Positions 10,890-23,181 of a stretch of 64,000 nucleotides of DNA are shown piece after piece (position 1 is the stretch's first letter; each line of letters starts with the position of its first letter). The position numbers and the translations under genes were made by a program. Below the pieces are notes generated by a model. That model was given only the letters and a program-made list of their open reading frames with translations. It ran no database searches and was not told the origin of the DNA. Source of the DNA: Fragilaria crotonensis. Lineage: Eukaryota > Bacillariophyta > Fragilariophyceae > Fragilariales > Fragilariaceae. The stretch is from assembly GCA_022925895.1 (NCBI GenBank), contig JAKSYS010000075.1, positions 62,001 to 126,000 of the forward strand. The letters run 5' to 3'.

Positions 10890-11295
10890 GACATGTGGAT
10901 TAAGGAAAAATCCAGCGACGACCTTGATGGATAGAGAGTAGACAGTACACCTCTCATTTACCAGTGTCATAGCCTGAGAACTACGATAACATTTTCGCAC
11001 ACTACTAGGTCTTAATGTTCAGTTTCCGGAGGATGGATTCTTGGATTTCGGTACAGTACTACAGTTCGACAGTGTACTGTATCGTGCTTGAAGATGGACG
11101 TTGCATGTATGTCATTCTATATGTACTGTCTACTACAGACTACAGCTACTGGATTTTGAACTACTAAGTAGTAGTAGAAGTACTGCACTTCATTACAGTT
11201 AGCAGCTGCTGACCACGACACGTTGAACCTTCAGCAGGTATCTTCGATAGCACAACTCATACCTCCAACCGATCTACCTTGCCTTCTCAACAACC
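10890..11295. other. Intergenic, GTAC-rich
   Basis: About 400 bp with clusters of CAGTACTAC, AGTGTACTGT and AGTAGTAGAAGTACT words. No gene is recognised. Confidence 0.45.
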
Positions 11296-11893
11296 ATGGC
11301 GACCATGACACTCAGAAAGATATTTGCGTTCTTTATTCTCGCTTCGCTACTTTTATTCACCCGAGCCGATGAAACGATAGGTGGCATTCAGGAAGAGATC
11401 GAGGAAGCATTGGAGGAAGCCTATGAGCAGGGAAAGAATCTGTATGACAACCTCCCTCCTCAGGGCAAGTTCGCTGTGGGTGCCGGGGTTGGCCTTGTGG
11501 GATCTAGGGTGGCCGTCAAGACCGTAGTGTCTGGTGTCAAGGTTGCTGGGGCTGCCTTTATTGTGTACGTATCAAATGTCTGTCACACAGTGTGGTATCG
11601 ACCAAAGTAGACTTATCCCATCACTCACTGCGTGACGTCTATTTCACTCTGCATCGTGCAGGACCGAAGCCTTGAACTATGCTGGTATGTTCGACAATAT
11701 CCCTGAGGATAGCAAGGCTATAGTGAACAAACTGAAGAACTCTGCTTTGAAGTCAGCGAACAACTTAAGAAGTACATTTCGACGCCGATTGGGACCGAAT
11801 GGCCTAAAGAAGACAATCGAGGCTGCTCTGGACACTGAAAAGGTGGCAGCATGCGGATTAGCTACAGGAGCATTTCTTGGCTTTCTGTTGTAA
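11296..11893 (+). CDS. Small two-exon membrane protein, possibly FUN14-like
   Basis: Exon 1 is 11296-11564, the intron 11565-11661 (97 bp, GTACGT...GTGCAG) and exon 2 11662-11893. The joined frame gives 166 residues. The N-terminus is a signal peptide or membrane anchor (MATMTLRKIFAFFILASLLLF). Then come an acidic amphipathic helix, a Gly-rich hydrophobic segment (GKFAVGAGVGLVGSRVAVK, then VAGAAFIVTEALNYAG) and a hydrophobic C-terminal helix (ACGLATGAFLGFLL). The glycine-zipper hydrophobic region recalls the FUN14 family, but the match is weak. No catalytic motif is seen. Confidence 0.7.
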
Positions 11894-11934
11894 AGTAAAG
11901 AGGTAGCAATTTGATCGCTTCGTAGATAACCATG

Positions 11935-12951
11935 TCAAGTATTGGCTTGTCGCATCTTTTTCAATTTGTTGTTCACTTGTTTTCGAATTCTCTTGTAGCG
12001 TTCGTGCATTTCTTTCGCAGCCAGATGATAATCATTGTTTGGATCAGAGTTATAGAGTAGGGCGTTTTGGAGCATAAGGTCAACGTCTGCGAAAAAGGCA
12101 GCCAAAGATTCATATTGAGCCTTGTCGAGTTTTCGCTGAATCCATGTCAGATTCATCGGGTTCTTAATAATGTTGCAATAGTCAGGAACACCCATGGCAG
12201 CGCAATTAGACTTGTCGATGACTGTACGGAATGGATTGGTGTTACCCAAGTTTGCGAACTCCATATCCCACAAATTCTGAAACACTGGCATGACAAACTT
12301 TGCAACTTTTCTCCCGGGAGTGTTCTCTTCTTGGCGCCGTCGAGCTTCTTCTCGCCGTTCTTCTTCCTCCTCTTCTTCCTCTTGCTGTTCCCGTCGTCGT
12401 CTATTCGCTTCACGATTTCGATGCTGTTGCTCGAGGCGGGACGCCCTTTCCTGTTCCTGCTGTTGCTCGAGTTTCTTTTGCGACATTTGCCGCGACTCTT
12501 CTCTTTGTTTCAATAGCTTGAGCTCCTTCGATTGCAATCCCAGGGCCATGGCTTCAACGTACGCCTCACGAGCCACCACATGACGCGTATTTCTAGCGGT
12601 CAAGGTGGCCTGCAGCAGAGCTTCGGTTTCATGCTTTTTGGGTTCTCGCAATGTGAATGCTGCTCGAAGGCTGGACTCGTCCCATTGATCATGTTGCCTT
12701 TGTGCAATGCGATCCCATTCATGGACCTGACCAAAGGATTCGAGGCGTTCTCGAAGACTTCCCTTCATGGCTTTTGTGTACATTTTGTAGTTTGGAATGA
12801 CTGGTTTTCGCGGTGTAACCACACCGTTCAGGAGGAGGTATTTGTATGTCGTCTCCAAGGGTTCTCTCCGCGTTACCTTTTGCAACAGTTCGCGCAGTTC
12901 CTTGCGCAAATCTTCTTCATCGACAACAGCAGTGGACGAAGCTGTCGACAT
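11935..12951 (-). CDS. Single-bromodomain protein
   Basis: 338 residues. The C-terminal 110 residues form a bromodomain, which binds acetyl-lysine in histones: FRTVID, a VPDYCNIIKNPMNLTWIQRKL segment (the ZA loop and helix A) and LLYNSDPNN, which holds the conserved acetyl-lysine-binding Asn. Before it lies a strongly charged Glu/Arg/Gln coiled coil of about 80 residues (EEEEEEERREEARRRQEE). No bromodomain partner such as an ET or HAT domain is present. The start ATG at 12951 is about 320 bp from the divergent gene, so the two probably share a promoter region. Confidence 0.92.
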   Translation of the reverse strand: MSTASSTAVVDEEDLRKELRELLQKVTRREPLETTYKYLLLNGVVTPRKPVIPNYKMYTKAMKGSLRERLESFGQVHEWDRIAQRQHDQWDESSLRAAFTLREPKKHETEALLQATLTARNTRHVVAREAYVEAMALGLQSKELKLLKQREESRQMSQKKLEQQQEQERASRLEQQHRNREANRRRREQQEEEEEEEERREEARRRQEENTPGRKVAKFVMPVFQNLWDMEFANLGNTNPFRTVIDKSNCAAMGVPDYCNIIKNPMNLTWIQRKLDKAQYESLAAFFADVDLMLQNALLYNSDPNNDYHLAAKEMHERYKRIRKQVNNKLKKMRQANT

Positions 12952-13270
12952 GGTATGGCGATCCTAAGATGAATCGATGACGGGGTAGACAAATGCTCCT
13001 CAAGGTCGCTGCAGACACGAGAAACGCAAGGACGACGAAATCAAGAGTCTTGCGCATGATAAATGCTGCACTATGCATATCACATATAATCATACATGAA
13101 TAATTCATATATAAAGCATACTGGAGTACTACCGGTATTACGGAGTACTGTGGTACTTGTAGTACAGAATTCAGTACCAGCATGGATGCCTGATGGAGCG
13201 TGGATTTCACTCGTCAGGTGGAATAAGCTTGAACAGAATAAAACACGACGGTTCGGTGTTGCCACCTTCC
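12952..13270. promoter_or_regulatory. Shared divergent promoter region
   Basis: 319 bp between the bromodomain gene (-) and the NUMOD3-like gene (+). Contains the word run AGTACTACCGGTATTACGGAG and further GTACT copies at about 13120-13180. Promoter activity is inferred from layout only. Confidence 0.45.
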
Positions 13271-14718
13271 ATGGCGAGACCTAGAAGAGCTGCGGCCGAG
13301 AAGGCCAAGAAGAAAGACGATGAAGATGATGTGGGCGGAAGCGATTGGGAACAATCAGATTCTCTTGATGACGATGAAGATGACGACGATCACCTTGACG
13401 AGGACGAACCTGGGGCCAGTGCCTCACGACATGGCGACCACGACAGCAACAACATGATGGAGGTTGACGGCGATGTAAAACAAGTCAACAACGACTCTCA
13501 GAAAGCAGATCTCAAAATTGCGTCTGATGGCACTGCGTCAAAGAAAAGGAAGAAGAAAAGTATTGAGCACTACGATACGGATACGTCTGATGAGGGTCAC
13601 CTGCTTCCAACCGAGCTGCGCAAGACGAACAAGGGAGGGTATGCCCACACCAAGCGGTCACGGGCTCGCATTAGTAAAGCCAACACGGGGAACACCCCAT
13701 GGAACAAGGGAAGGCAGCGATCAGAAGCCGATAAGGCCAAGATAGCAGCTGCTGTCCGCGCCCGGAATCAAGCCATTTTGACGGAAAAGCTCAAACTGTT
13801 TAACATGACAGAGGAAGAGTTTCGTGCCAAACAAAAAGAAATCAAATACCTTCGGGAGCGTGTAAGACGAGCCAAACAGAATTCGAAGAAATTGGCTGAG
13901 CAGTTAGATGCGAGTACACTGAGCTTGCAGGTCAAACTTGACGAGGCGATCGCGCTTCGAGATCAAGTCGTCAATACGAAGACAAAGCCCTTCGACAAGA
14001 AAGCCGCTAAAGCGAAAGGGAAGCACAAAACAGTAACTGGAGTGGAAATCAAAGTCAAAGAAGAAGAGGGGCAGGAAGCAATGGATGAAGGTGGACAAGA
14101 GCAACCAGAATCACCATGCGTTATGGAGGAGGAGGACTCCGATGGCTTAGTGAAGGAAGCAAAGCTTGAGGATGGTGTGATTCTCAATAACGACGAAGTT
14201 CCCAACCAAAAACAACACGATGAAGCAGATGACAGTAAGAAAGGAAATCACAAGAATAGAATGCCCAAGAGAATTAAGCCGCCTGCTCCTTATAGATTTC
14301 CGATTGTGGCCTGGAGCATGGAATGGACGCCACACGAGTTCGACAATGTGCCACCATCATGTCCCAACGGAGGACCCTCGGGTCTTATTTGCTGCAGGCG
14401 TGCTCCACTGCATATTCACGATTCATGTCACAAACAGTCGAAGATATGGAGGCGCGACGTATGGAATCGGTCTCCAGCAAAGTGGATGAACTACTTGGCT
14501 ACATCGAAGAAACGAGAATGCAACTTCTTGTTACCACGCAAGCCGCACGGAAAATGGCTCCACCACCACCGCCCCCTCCAGTAATAGCAGCAAAGCGCAG
14601 CAGAAATACAAAAGCTTCAATGGTTGAAACACAACAACAATATACACCTGTGATGGATTGGTGCGTGACAAGTACGCTGGATATGAGCCACTGGGGACCG
14701 TCGACGGCAAGAATATAG
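13271..14718 (+). CDS. Nuclear basic/acidic protein with NUMOD3-like motif
   Basis: The start at 13271 gives MARPRRAAAEKAKKKDDED; an upstream in-frame Met (13193) lies in GTAC-rich DNA. The N-terminus alternates Lys clusters with Asp/Glu runs. Residues about 115-160 (TKRSRARISKANTGNTPWNKG, then RQRSEADKAKIAAAVRARN) resemble the NUMOD3 modular DNA-binding motif of homing endonucleases and of some plant and algal chromatin-linked proteins. A coiled coil and acidic segments follow. The original frame stops at 14584, but the next frame from about 14380 to 14718 (MSQTVEDMEARRMESVSSKV, then KMAPPPPPPPVIAAKR) looks more protein-like. The true product therefore probably continues there after a single-base discontinuity near 14370-14395. 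Function unknown; nuclear location inferred. Confidence 0.72.
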
Positions 14719-14822
14719 CCTACAGCTGGTGTTCGGGATAATCAATAGGTCGATACAGAAAAGAGAAGTTGTGTTTTTCGCACAATCATTACTGATCTTC
14801 TCATTTAGGTTCAGACAACAAT

Positions 14823-15377
14823 TTAGTCCTTATTCTTTTTTTGTCTTCCAAAGAAATTCATGAGTTTCCCCATGACGTCGGCATCTTCTGAGACATAACC
14901 CTGGTCTATGTAAGGCATACGTTCATCGATTCGAACGTCAATTAGGCCTTCACTGCCTAGGCGACTAGTTGTTTCATCTCTCTTCAAATCATTTCCGATC
15001 TTAATCTTTCCTTCTTTCCGAAGGCGCGTCCAGTCAGTCAAAGGATCGTAACCTGCCTCAACCTTGTTTTGAAAGTCGTAAACCTCCCTCTCCTCCGCAA
15101 GTTTCGCTCGATTTTTCAATTTCTCTTGTTCATACTCTCGCATCTTGGCAGGATTCCGACGACGTTCCAAAACTTCTCGCTGCGCCGCCTCCATGTCTTC
15201 TCTCTCGCGCGCCTCATACGCGGCTCGATTCTTCTTGCCCTCGTCACTAAAGATGAGCTGCAAATCATCGAAAATGCTCATGTAGCATGATGGTGATCCT
15301 CGTGCACCATTCTGAGGAGCAACGAAGGCATTCGCAGAAGCGATGACTGTAATGAGACCAAGTGAGCTATACTTCAT
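14823..15377 (-). CDS. Plastid-targeted protein of unknown function
   Basis: 184 residues. The signal peptide MKYSSLGLITVIASANA is followed by FVAP, matching the ASAFAP plastid-import motif. The mature part starts near SPSCYMSIFDDLQLIFSDEG, has an Arg/Glu-rich helix (about 50-100), then DPLTDWTRLRKEGKIKIGND and a C-terminal basic tail KLMNFFGRQKKNKD. The family is not recognised. It is convergent with the NUMOD3-like gene, with only about 100 bp between stops. Confidence 0.82.
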   Translation of the reverse strand: MKYSSLGLITVIASANAFVAPQNGARGSPSCYMSIFDDLQLIFSDEGKKNRAAYEAREREDMEAAQREVLERRRNPAKMREYEQEKLKNRAKLAEEREVYDFQNKVEAGYDPLTDWTRLRKEGKIKIGNDLKRDETTSRLGSEGLIDVRIDERMPYIDQGYVSEDADVMGKLMNFFGRQKKNKD

Positions 15378-15576
15378 TGAAAACGCAACAGATCAGAAAT
15401 AATGGTGGCGAACGGCGTGATGTAGTAGTGTTGTAGTGCTATGTCACGAATCTCAAGTCATCAGGCCCGAATCCTGTCACTGCCAATGCCAACACGATTG
15501 AACGAATGAGTCAGGGGTCACAGGAAGGCCGTGCAGGGGGCAGGGGGCAGGGGGTCAAGAGCAGAGACGGGAATTT

Positions 15577-15915
15577 CAAACCCAGCCCACCCAAACCCAC
15601 GGGCCACCCAAACCCATTGGGTTAAGGGTGGGTTTTGGGTGAGCTCAGGATTTCATGGGTGGGTCTGGGTGGGCCGGCAAATCATAGCAAAAAATGACAG
15701 TAGATGTTTGCTACCGGTAGTAGTAGAACCATGTACTCCAGGACTGGCTACTGGGTTTGGGTGGGTTTGGGTTGGTCTTGGTAGATCGTATGGGTTCTGG
15801 GTGGGTTTGGGCTGGTACTTCCGTGAGCGTAGCTTTACGTGGGTACCCATGGGTTTGATGTTTTCAGAAATTCCCGTCTCTGGTCAAGAGTCAAGAGTCA
15901 AGAGTCAAGAGTCAA
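15577..15915. repeat. G-rich (GGGTTTGG/GGGTGGGT) words and GAGTCAA array
   Basis: Scattered GGGTGGGTTTGGGT runs on the plus strand and their complement on the same strand (CCCACCCAAACCCA near 15585), allowing a long stem. At 15884-15915 GAGTCAA repeats about four times. The resemblance to telomeric DNA is superficial because the units are irregular and interstitial. Confidence 0.6.
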
Positions 15916-16794
15916 GACATCGTCTGGCCGCAACCCAGTCCGGCCGATCGCAGATCGCAGCCAGTGCGGCCACGGAGGACAGATATATCAGCCCCGGCCA
16001 GCTACTTGTACTACTACCAGCAACTACTACTGTCGTACCACACAAAAAGTGTGGACTAAAGATATCTTGCTCAAAAATGCTTTGATTTCAATTCTACAAA
16101 TACTGTTCAATGTTCTTGACTATCCAGTGCATTAATCATTCTTGTACTGAAGCAAGAATTGACAAAGTTGTTGCTGAACTTGCGAAGCTCATTTTTGCAT
16201 TTATCGGCTCCACCAGGCACTTCATTTAAATGTATAGTACTAGCTACGTACCTATTTTAGGCATCGGTTGAGATTTTTCATCCCGTTCGACTATGATTTC
16301 TTGTACTTGTTTTCTACTGCTACAGAGTTTTATAGCAAAACCCCAAGATACTACTATATTCATAAACTGAACGAAACATTTTAGAAGCATGGATGTTGGA
16401 TCAGTGCCTTATTGTGCCCAAGATGTCTCCCTGAGGTGGAGGTTGACGTGCTTTCCTTCCAGCCCTTGAATCCGCGAACAATGTTGGCCTCCGCTATCTC
16501 TGTTGCGATGTTACCATGTGTTAGTACATGCAAAGGGATGGTAAAACAAGATGCCAAAAATTCCCTGAGATAATTGTCGGAACCGTGCCATTCAGGAGGT
16601 ACTACTATACCGGCCCAAAGATCTTCTGTGTCAGATGATAGACTGGAGAATCATGTCAGTGCATCATGAATTACACCGTGACTACAGGGTGATGCCAATG
16701 CTGCCCGGAACAAATCTCTGTTGTACTGTAGAAGATGGCGTAGTATCCTCTTGTAACATGCATCACAATGAATCTACCACAAAACATTTTGGAA

Positions 16795-17055
16795 TGAATG
16801 TGACTCCACGGGCTTCAAACTGGGGATAACTTTGAATTTGCCCCAACCTGAACTGCAATCACAATCTCAGACAAGGACAAGAGCGACAGCTACTCAAAGG
16901 GTTTTCACCATGCAGCAGCAGTCAAACAAATGGCTAAGTGGCTTGTCACATGAATGACAATCATGATTCCATCACATATCATTCCTCTGCTGCAATGAAT
17001 GTGATTCCTTGCTGGGCTTCAAACTGGGGACAACTTTGAATTTGCCCCACCTTGC
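16795..17055 (-). pseudogene. Two diverged copies of a short coding-like relic
   Basis: Segments at about 16780-16850 and 16985-17050 are about 50-bp direct repeats. Read on the minus strand, both give GQIQS-x-PQFEA followed by G(V/I)TFI. The open reading is too short and broken to name. This is probably a relic of a dispersed repeat gene, duplicated locally. Confidence 0.4.
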
Positions 17056-17504
17056 TGGGCTGAAGTGGAGTATGATACAAATTGTAATATATTCGAGTAT
17101 ATTTTTCACAAAAATACATGTGTTTTTTCAACAATGTGTAGTTTTCCGCTGTTCACCCTTCTGTGCTCCGCACTGTGAACTTTGCTATAGTAGTACTACA
17201 GTAATCAATGCGCGAGACCGCGCGGTCGGGTGAAACTTCGGGCAAAACTACCGGTAGGGCGATTCGCTGTTTAGACTCTGAGTACTAGTACTGTGTACTG
17301 TACCGCTTGTCGCTTCTATGACATATGACATACATGTGTATGATACAGACGTGCCCGACCCCTGCGGTCTACTTGTACTGTACCCGTACCCACACCCTGA
17401 TCCGCGCCTACGGGTAAATCCGCGGATCGGGTACATACTACATACCCGTGCATGACTCTGGTACTAGAGTATGAAGTCATGGAGGAAGAAACGAAGCTCA
17501 TGTA

Positions 17505-17997
17505 TGTCGAGAATCACTGTGCTACCGGCAGTATGCCATGCGACGATGCAACGGTGCTAGTAGACAGTAACAGTACTGTATGTCCTGGTGATCGTCCTGA
17601 GGTTGGTTGGACTACTGTTGGTGTCAAGACCAAGTCCAAGAACACGCAAAGACCTCCCAGGAGGCAGGGATCTACCTGAGGGAGCTGAGACAGGGATAGG
17701 GCGTCATGGAATGAAGACTGCTTACAAGTAACCTCTACTGGAGAGGTGAAATTGCAGGTCTTCTATGTTTAGTTGTTCGTGTACAAGCTACTGGATGAGG
17801 GACATGTGTCCAATGATTAGAGAGCATTTGAGTGCTCTCATCTTGGACCTATTGATGACTCTAAATCAGTTTTGTAACTTAAACTAAGCTCACAATAACA
17901 GGAAATAGAAAGTGAGTAGAGGTTATCTACTGTCGCAATCTATACGAGTATTCGCAAAAGAGATACTGTAGGGCTACTACAGTACGGTGATTTAACA
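17505..17997 (+). repeat. 5' LTR of Copia element 1
   Basis: 493 bp, TGTCGAGAATC...GATTTAACA. Holds a 20-nt hairpin at 17820-17839 (GAGAGCA...TGCTCTC) and a second stem AGTAGA...TCTACT near 17915. Its first about 170 bp stay open in the frame that, at the 3' LTR, encodes the tail of the polyprotein. Confidence 0.93.
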
Positions 17998-20900
17998 CGT
18001 TTATAAACGATCAGTTGAAATCCAAGGTAAAAGAGTTGTACGGAAATCATGGCAGTTGAAGATTCCGATTCCAACTTTGGAACCACTGTTCGTGCGTTCG
18101 CTTTTAACGGCGATGATACGAAGTTCAGATCGTGGGAGGGCAAAACTCTCGCGCTCGCCAGTTCGAAGGGCTTCTTGCTCGCGCTCACCAGGGCAGAGGT
18201 AACGCCGGGTCTAACGGTCGAGCAGTACGAGTATGGTGAAGTGGAGGAGCCGGTCAGGCTCGCCACGGGAGCACCTGCTGAAACTGCAGGTGTCGCAGGG
18301 GTTACTGCGGCACCACCAGTACGAACCCGTGCAACAACCTCAGTGGAGAACCGGAAGTACTTGGCACGCGCGGCTGCGTGGACTTACTTAGTGGCGAGCT
18401 GTACCGACAAGGCCTACGCGCTCATCGAACGAGCAGACGGAGACCCCTTCAAGGCTTGGACCATCCTACAGGAAAAGTACTGCGCCACGGACGCGGAGGA
18501 AAACTACCCTGAGCTGTCGGAGGCATTCGGGAAGTGTAAGTTGAGCGAGACGAAGCAAGACCCGGAACTTTGGTTCAATGATTTGGACCATTTGAATATG
18601 AGGATTGCCCGTATCAACAAGAAGTACGAGCTCGATGACCTTCAGATGAAAAGTCACATCATGACGTCGATGTCCAGTGGCTACGATTCCGTCGTGGTCA
18701 AGTATCGTGGTGAACTAGCGGAGACACCGCTTGTGAAGTTGCGCAAGGAAATTGGGCTCCAGTACAAGACACTACTCAAGACTACTACGAAGAACAAGTC
18801 GGAGTCGGCTCTCGTGGCGAATGTAAACAAACACCCATATAAGAAGTTCAAGGGCACGTGTCGCAACTGCGGCAAAATCGGTCACAAAGCAAACGAATGT
18901 CGGTCCGCGAAGAGTACCGCGGAAAACACCGATTCTACCAAAACGCCTGTTGACAAAAGCAATGTCACCTGTTTCAATTGTCAAGAGAAGGGGCATTATG
19001 CGAACAAGTGCCCAAAACCAAAGAAGGATAAAGCAGATAATGACATGGCTATGTTCGTTGGTCTTTCACGAATTGAAGTTGACGTTGAAGCCGTGGAGAC
19101 ACCCAAGGTCGTGGTTAACGATAGTATCGATTTTACCCCTGATGACTTCTTCGATGACTGGCGCTGGGGCGATGACTCTTTGAGCGATGACTTCAACTCC
19201 GATGACGATCTCGGAACCTTCACCGAATTCTTTGAACACGACTTGTTGGGCGACGACGATGCTACCATGGTGGATGTCTCGGAGACCCAGGAAACTATGG
19301 AGTTTGTAAATGTCAGTTTGATTACGGAGGAATTCGTTGGGACTTCGGCTGCACTCAACGGCATTGAAGAATGGCTTTTGGACTCAGGGGCTACTTGCGG
19401 CGTTACGTATGACAAATCGAAGATGTCAAACATGCGGGCATCAGACAAAATGATTACGATTGGCAATGGCGCTCAGGTCGCAACTCTCGGACAGGGAACG
19501 GTGCATCTAGTCAACAATCGTGGAAACCAAGTAACTCTTCATGACGTCTACTATGCACCAAAGTTCACTAAACACATCGTGAGCCTTCGCAAGTTGATTG
19601 ACGATGACTGGACATTGAATGTTGCCGACAAAACGGAATTTGTCTTAGTCGACCCAGCAACGGCGTCCACTATGTGCTTTGAGCGAAACGACAACGACCA
19701 ACTGTACTATCTGACTGGGACTCGTGTCCCAACAGCGAACGACATTGAAGCGGTACACAGCCTCACAACGAAGCCGGTAACTCTAGATATTAATATAGCG
19801 CACGGCTTGCTCGGTCACCCGGACACTCGCACGGTGAAGGCGATGGCGGTGAGACAGAACTGGACATTGACTGGGACGGTACAGCCCTGTGGCTCATGTG
19901 CACTTGCAAGGCACGCGCCAAGGCGGTCCCAAAGACTACAATGACCAAAGCCAAACTCCCCGGAGAGACTCTTTCTGGACATTTCGGGCCCCTTCAGTGA
20001 CTCCTCAACTCGAACCGGTATTGGCTTCGCATTGTGGATGACAACACGCGGTTTTGCTGGGACAGTTTCCTTCCACGCAAGAGTGGTATACACGTCCCGT
20101 TGGAGGCCCTTCTCATCGCGAACAAGGCTGCTGGTAAACCGTGCAAGTACCTTCGCTGCGACAACGCGGGTGAGAACGAGGCCTATGTGCAGAAACTGTG
20201 TGCCGAACACGATATTGCCCTCGAGATGACCGCTCCGAACACCCCCCAAATGAATGGCGTGGTGGAACGGAGCTTCGCTACATGCAAGGATCGCGCCTTC
20301 GCGACTATGTATTGCGCACGATTCACGTTAGAATCGCAGGGTTTGCTATGGCCCGAGGCCATTAACACGATTACTAAGCTGGGTAACACGCTCCCACGCA
20401 CCGGGGACGTTTTGGACCCCTACACTGCCTGGCACGGTAAAGATGTCAGGCCCAATCGGATTTTGGATTATCTTCAGCCGTTTGGGAGAATCGCCTACAT
20501 CACGGATCGCACTAAGATCAAGGCAAAGGCTGACGTCAGGGCTTCGAAATGTGTGTTCGTCGGGTATGCCAACGATCACTCCGGTGACACGTACAAGTTC
20601 TACAACCCTACGACGAAACATACCATACTGTCCCGTGATGTCCACCAATGGATGGAATGGCACGGACGTATCACGGCTACCGATGATTTGGCATTGTTTG
20701 ACGAATTAGATAGATTAAAGACGGATTCAGTCATTTTGCCTGCCACCTCGACGGACATTCCCATTTTGTCTGACACTGACGGTTCGGATTTGGACGATCT
20801 CTGGGATCTCCCGCCCTCGACGCCCGCCGGCACGGGAGGATACGGGACTACCAGTTGAAGATGCTCTTCGTCCTGCGCGGAGGAATTTGGCTCCGGCTTT

Positions 20901-22688
20901 CGGTTCGGGTGCTGTCACTCGAGCACGAGCCCGCGCGTCAACGAGTACCTTCGCCGATGTACACAGGAACGAAGACAATTTGGAAGCGTCGGTTGCTACC
21001 ATAAGCGCGGAGGAATTGTCCTCCCTACTGGTTATGAACGCCTTACTTCAATCGGATCCTCAACTTGGTGTACCAAAGAACTACAAGGCTCTACTTAAGC
21101 TCAATGACCCAAAGTGGACAACTTCTATGCACGGTGAGCTGGAAAACTTCCTCAAGCGCGACGCATGGGAATTCTTACCACGCAGCGAGTTGCCAAATAA
21201 TCGTAAGACACTACGGTGTCGCTGGATATTTAAATTAAAGCTTGATGGGACAAGGAAGTCCCGATCCGTGATCCGAGGCTACGAACAAGAACCGGGAGTT
21301 GATTATGTCGAATCGTACTCTCCGCTTGCGACGAACACTACGATCAAAGTGGTACTCGCAGTGACATTGGAACAAGAAGAGAAACATGACGACTGGATTC
21401 AGATCTTGGTTGACGTTGAAGCGGCATTTCTCAACGCTCTCGTAGACAACGATGTCTATATTGAATTCCCGAAGGACTTTTGGAGTACTTAGAGAGTAAA
21501 GGTATCTACCTTGCGGACCATATCATCAAACTCAAGCGAGCCCAGTACGGCCTGGTACAAAGCCCACGACTTTGGATGATGACATTCGCGAAAATTCTAA
21601 TTAATTTGGGCTTAACCCAGTGCAAAACCGACCCTTGCCTGTTCACGTTGCATGACCCTGATGGAAACCTGTTGGTCCTGGTGGTTGTGTACTGCGACGA
21701 CTCTATCATCACAGGCATTCGAAAACATGTGGATCGCATTAAGAAAGGCATTTCAGACGCGGTTGCCATCTCTGATCTTGGAAACCTGGTACGTCACCTG
21801 GGAGTGGACTACGAAACTGGTCGAGACAAATCGGGCAAGTACATACGATCTAGTATGACAGATTACCTTGAGGCCATTGTACGGGATTTTGAGGCGGATG
21901 TCAACGCCAAGGTCAAAGAACATAAGACACCTGGTGCAGCAGTGACACCCCCTCTTCGCTCAACTCCTGAAGACGAAATTGTACTTCAGGAACTGTACCG
22001 TTCCTACGTCGGTCGTATCATGTTTGCCTGCGGCAAGTCGGAACCCGCTATCTCGAACGCATGTCGAGAATTAACGTGTCACTTAAATGCCCCAAACGAA
22101 GAACATTGGAATGCCCTCAGACATTTGATCGGATACATCAAAGCGGCGACTATCAGGGATTGAAGATGAGGCCCCTAAGGATAGACGGGTGGTTGCGTTT
22201 GTTGACTCTGATTATGCCAGTGACCGTGGTGACCGCAAGAGTATATCCGGCTACCTCGTGACCATTGGCGGATGCCTCGTATCGTGGCAGTCCAAGAAAC
22301 AAACTGGTGTGACACTTTCGTCTACGGAATCAGAATTTGTTGCTATGAGTATGGCGGCCACTGAGGTGAAGTTCATTGTGTCGCTGCTGACGGAGATCGG
22401 GAACCACGCGCCCTTGCTTCCGAGTATCTTGAAGGAAGACAACACTGGAGCAATATTTATGGCTAAGAATACCGCAATTGGACAGAGAACAAAACACGTC
22501 GATATCAGATACCGATTCGTCAATGATATGATTTTAAGTAAGGAACTATGGGTTGAACACATACGAAGTGGTGACAACCCCAGCGACATGATGACGAAGA
22601 ACCTTCCTGCTACCCTATTTACGAAACATGCTGAGATCACATCCGAAGGGTTTTTGGGAACGCTGTACGACCCCCAGTCCACGGAGGA

Positions 22689-23181
22689 TGTCGAGAATCA
22701 CTGTGCTACCGGCAGTATGCCATGCGACGATGCAACGGTGCTAGTAGACAGTAACAGTACTGTATGTCCTGGTGATCGTCCTGAGGTTGGTTGGACTACT
22801 GTTGGTGTCAAGACCAAGTCCAAGAACACGCAAAGACCTCCCAGGAGGCAGGGATCTACCTGAGGGAGCTGAGACAGGGATAGGGCGTCATGGAATGAAG
22901 ACTGCTTACAAGTAACCTCTACTGGAGAGGTGAAATTGCAGGTCTTCTATGTTTAGTTGTTCGTGTACAAGCTACTGGATGAGGGACATGTGTCCAATGA
23001 TTAGAGAGCATTTGAGTGCTCTCATCTTGGACCTATTGATGACTCTAAATCAGTTTTGTAACTTAAACTAAGCTCACAATAACAGGAAATAGAAAGTGAG
23101 TAGAGGTTATCTACTGTCGCAATCTATACGAGTATTCGCAAAAGAGATACTGTAGGGCTACTACAGTACGGTGATTTAACA
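22689..23181 (+). repeat. 3' LTR of Copia element 1
   Basis: 493 bp and indistinguishable by eye from the 5' LTR. Preceded by a purine-rich GGAGGA tract that could prime plus-strand synthesis. The last frame of the element runs into it and ends at 22863. Confidence 0.93.

Larger units (their letters stand above)
15378..17504. other. Intergenic, 2.1 kb, repeat-rich
   Basis: No gene. Contains GGGTTTGGGTGGG-type G-rich words (about 15577-15850), a GAGTCAA heptamer array and two diverged copies of a short coding-like segment (described separately). Ends at the 5' LTR of the first Copia element. Confidence 0.55.
17505..23181 (+). mobile_element. Copia LTR retrotransposon (CoDi-like), broken
   Basis: Fossil element. 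LTRs of 493 bp lie at 17505-17997 and 22689-23181, both starting TG and ending CA, and look identical by eye. Parts in order: Gag from 18049 with two CCHC knuckles, aspartic protease (LLDSGAT), integrase (HGLLGHPD then a C-x-x-C pair; NTPQMNGVVERS), reverse transcriptase (QYGLVQSPRLW; VYCDDS) and RNase H (STESEF). This Gag-Prt-Int-RT order is that of Ty1/Copia. The coding region is broken, with roughly four breaks. No target duplication is evident at its flanks. Near-identical LTRs indicate a young insertion despite the damage. Confidence 0.93.

Noticed and set aside
15577-15850. Interstitial telomere
   Set aside because: G-rich words are irregular (GGGTTTGG, GGGTGGGT, GGGTCTGG), not a uniform telomeric unit.
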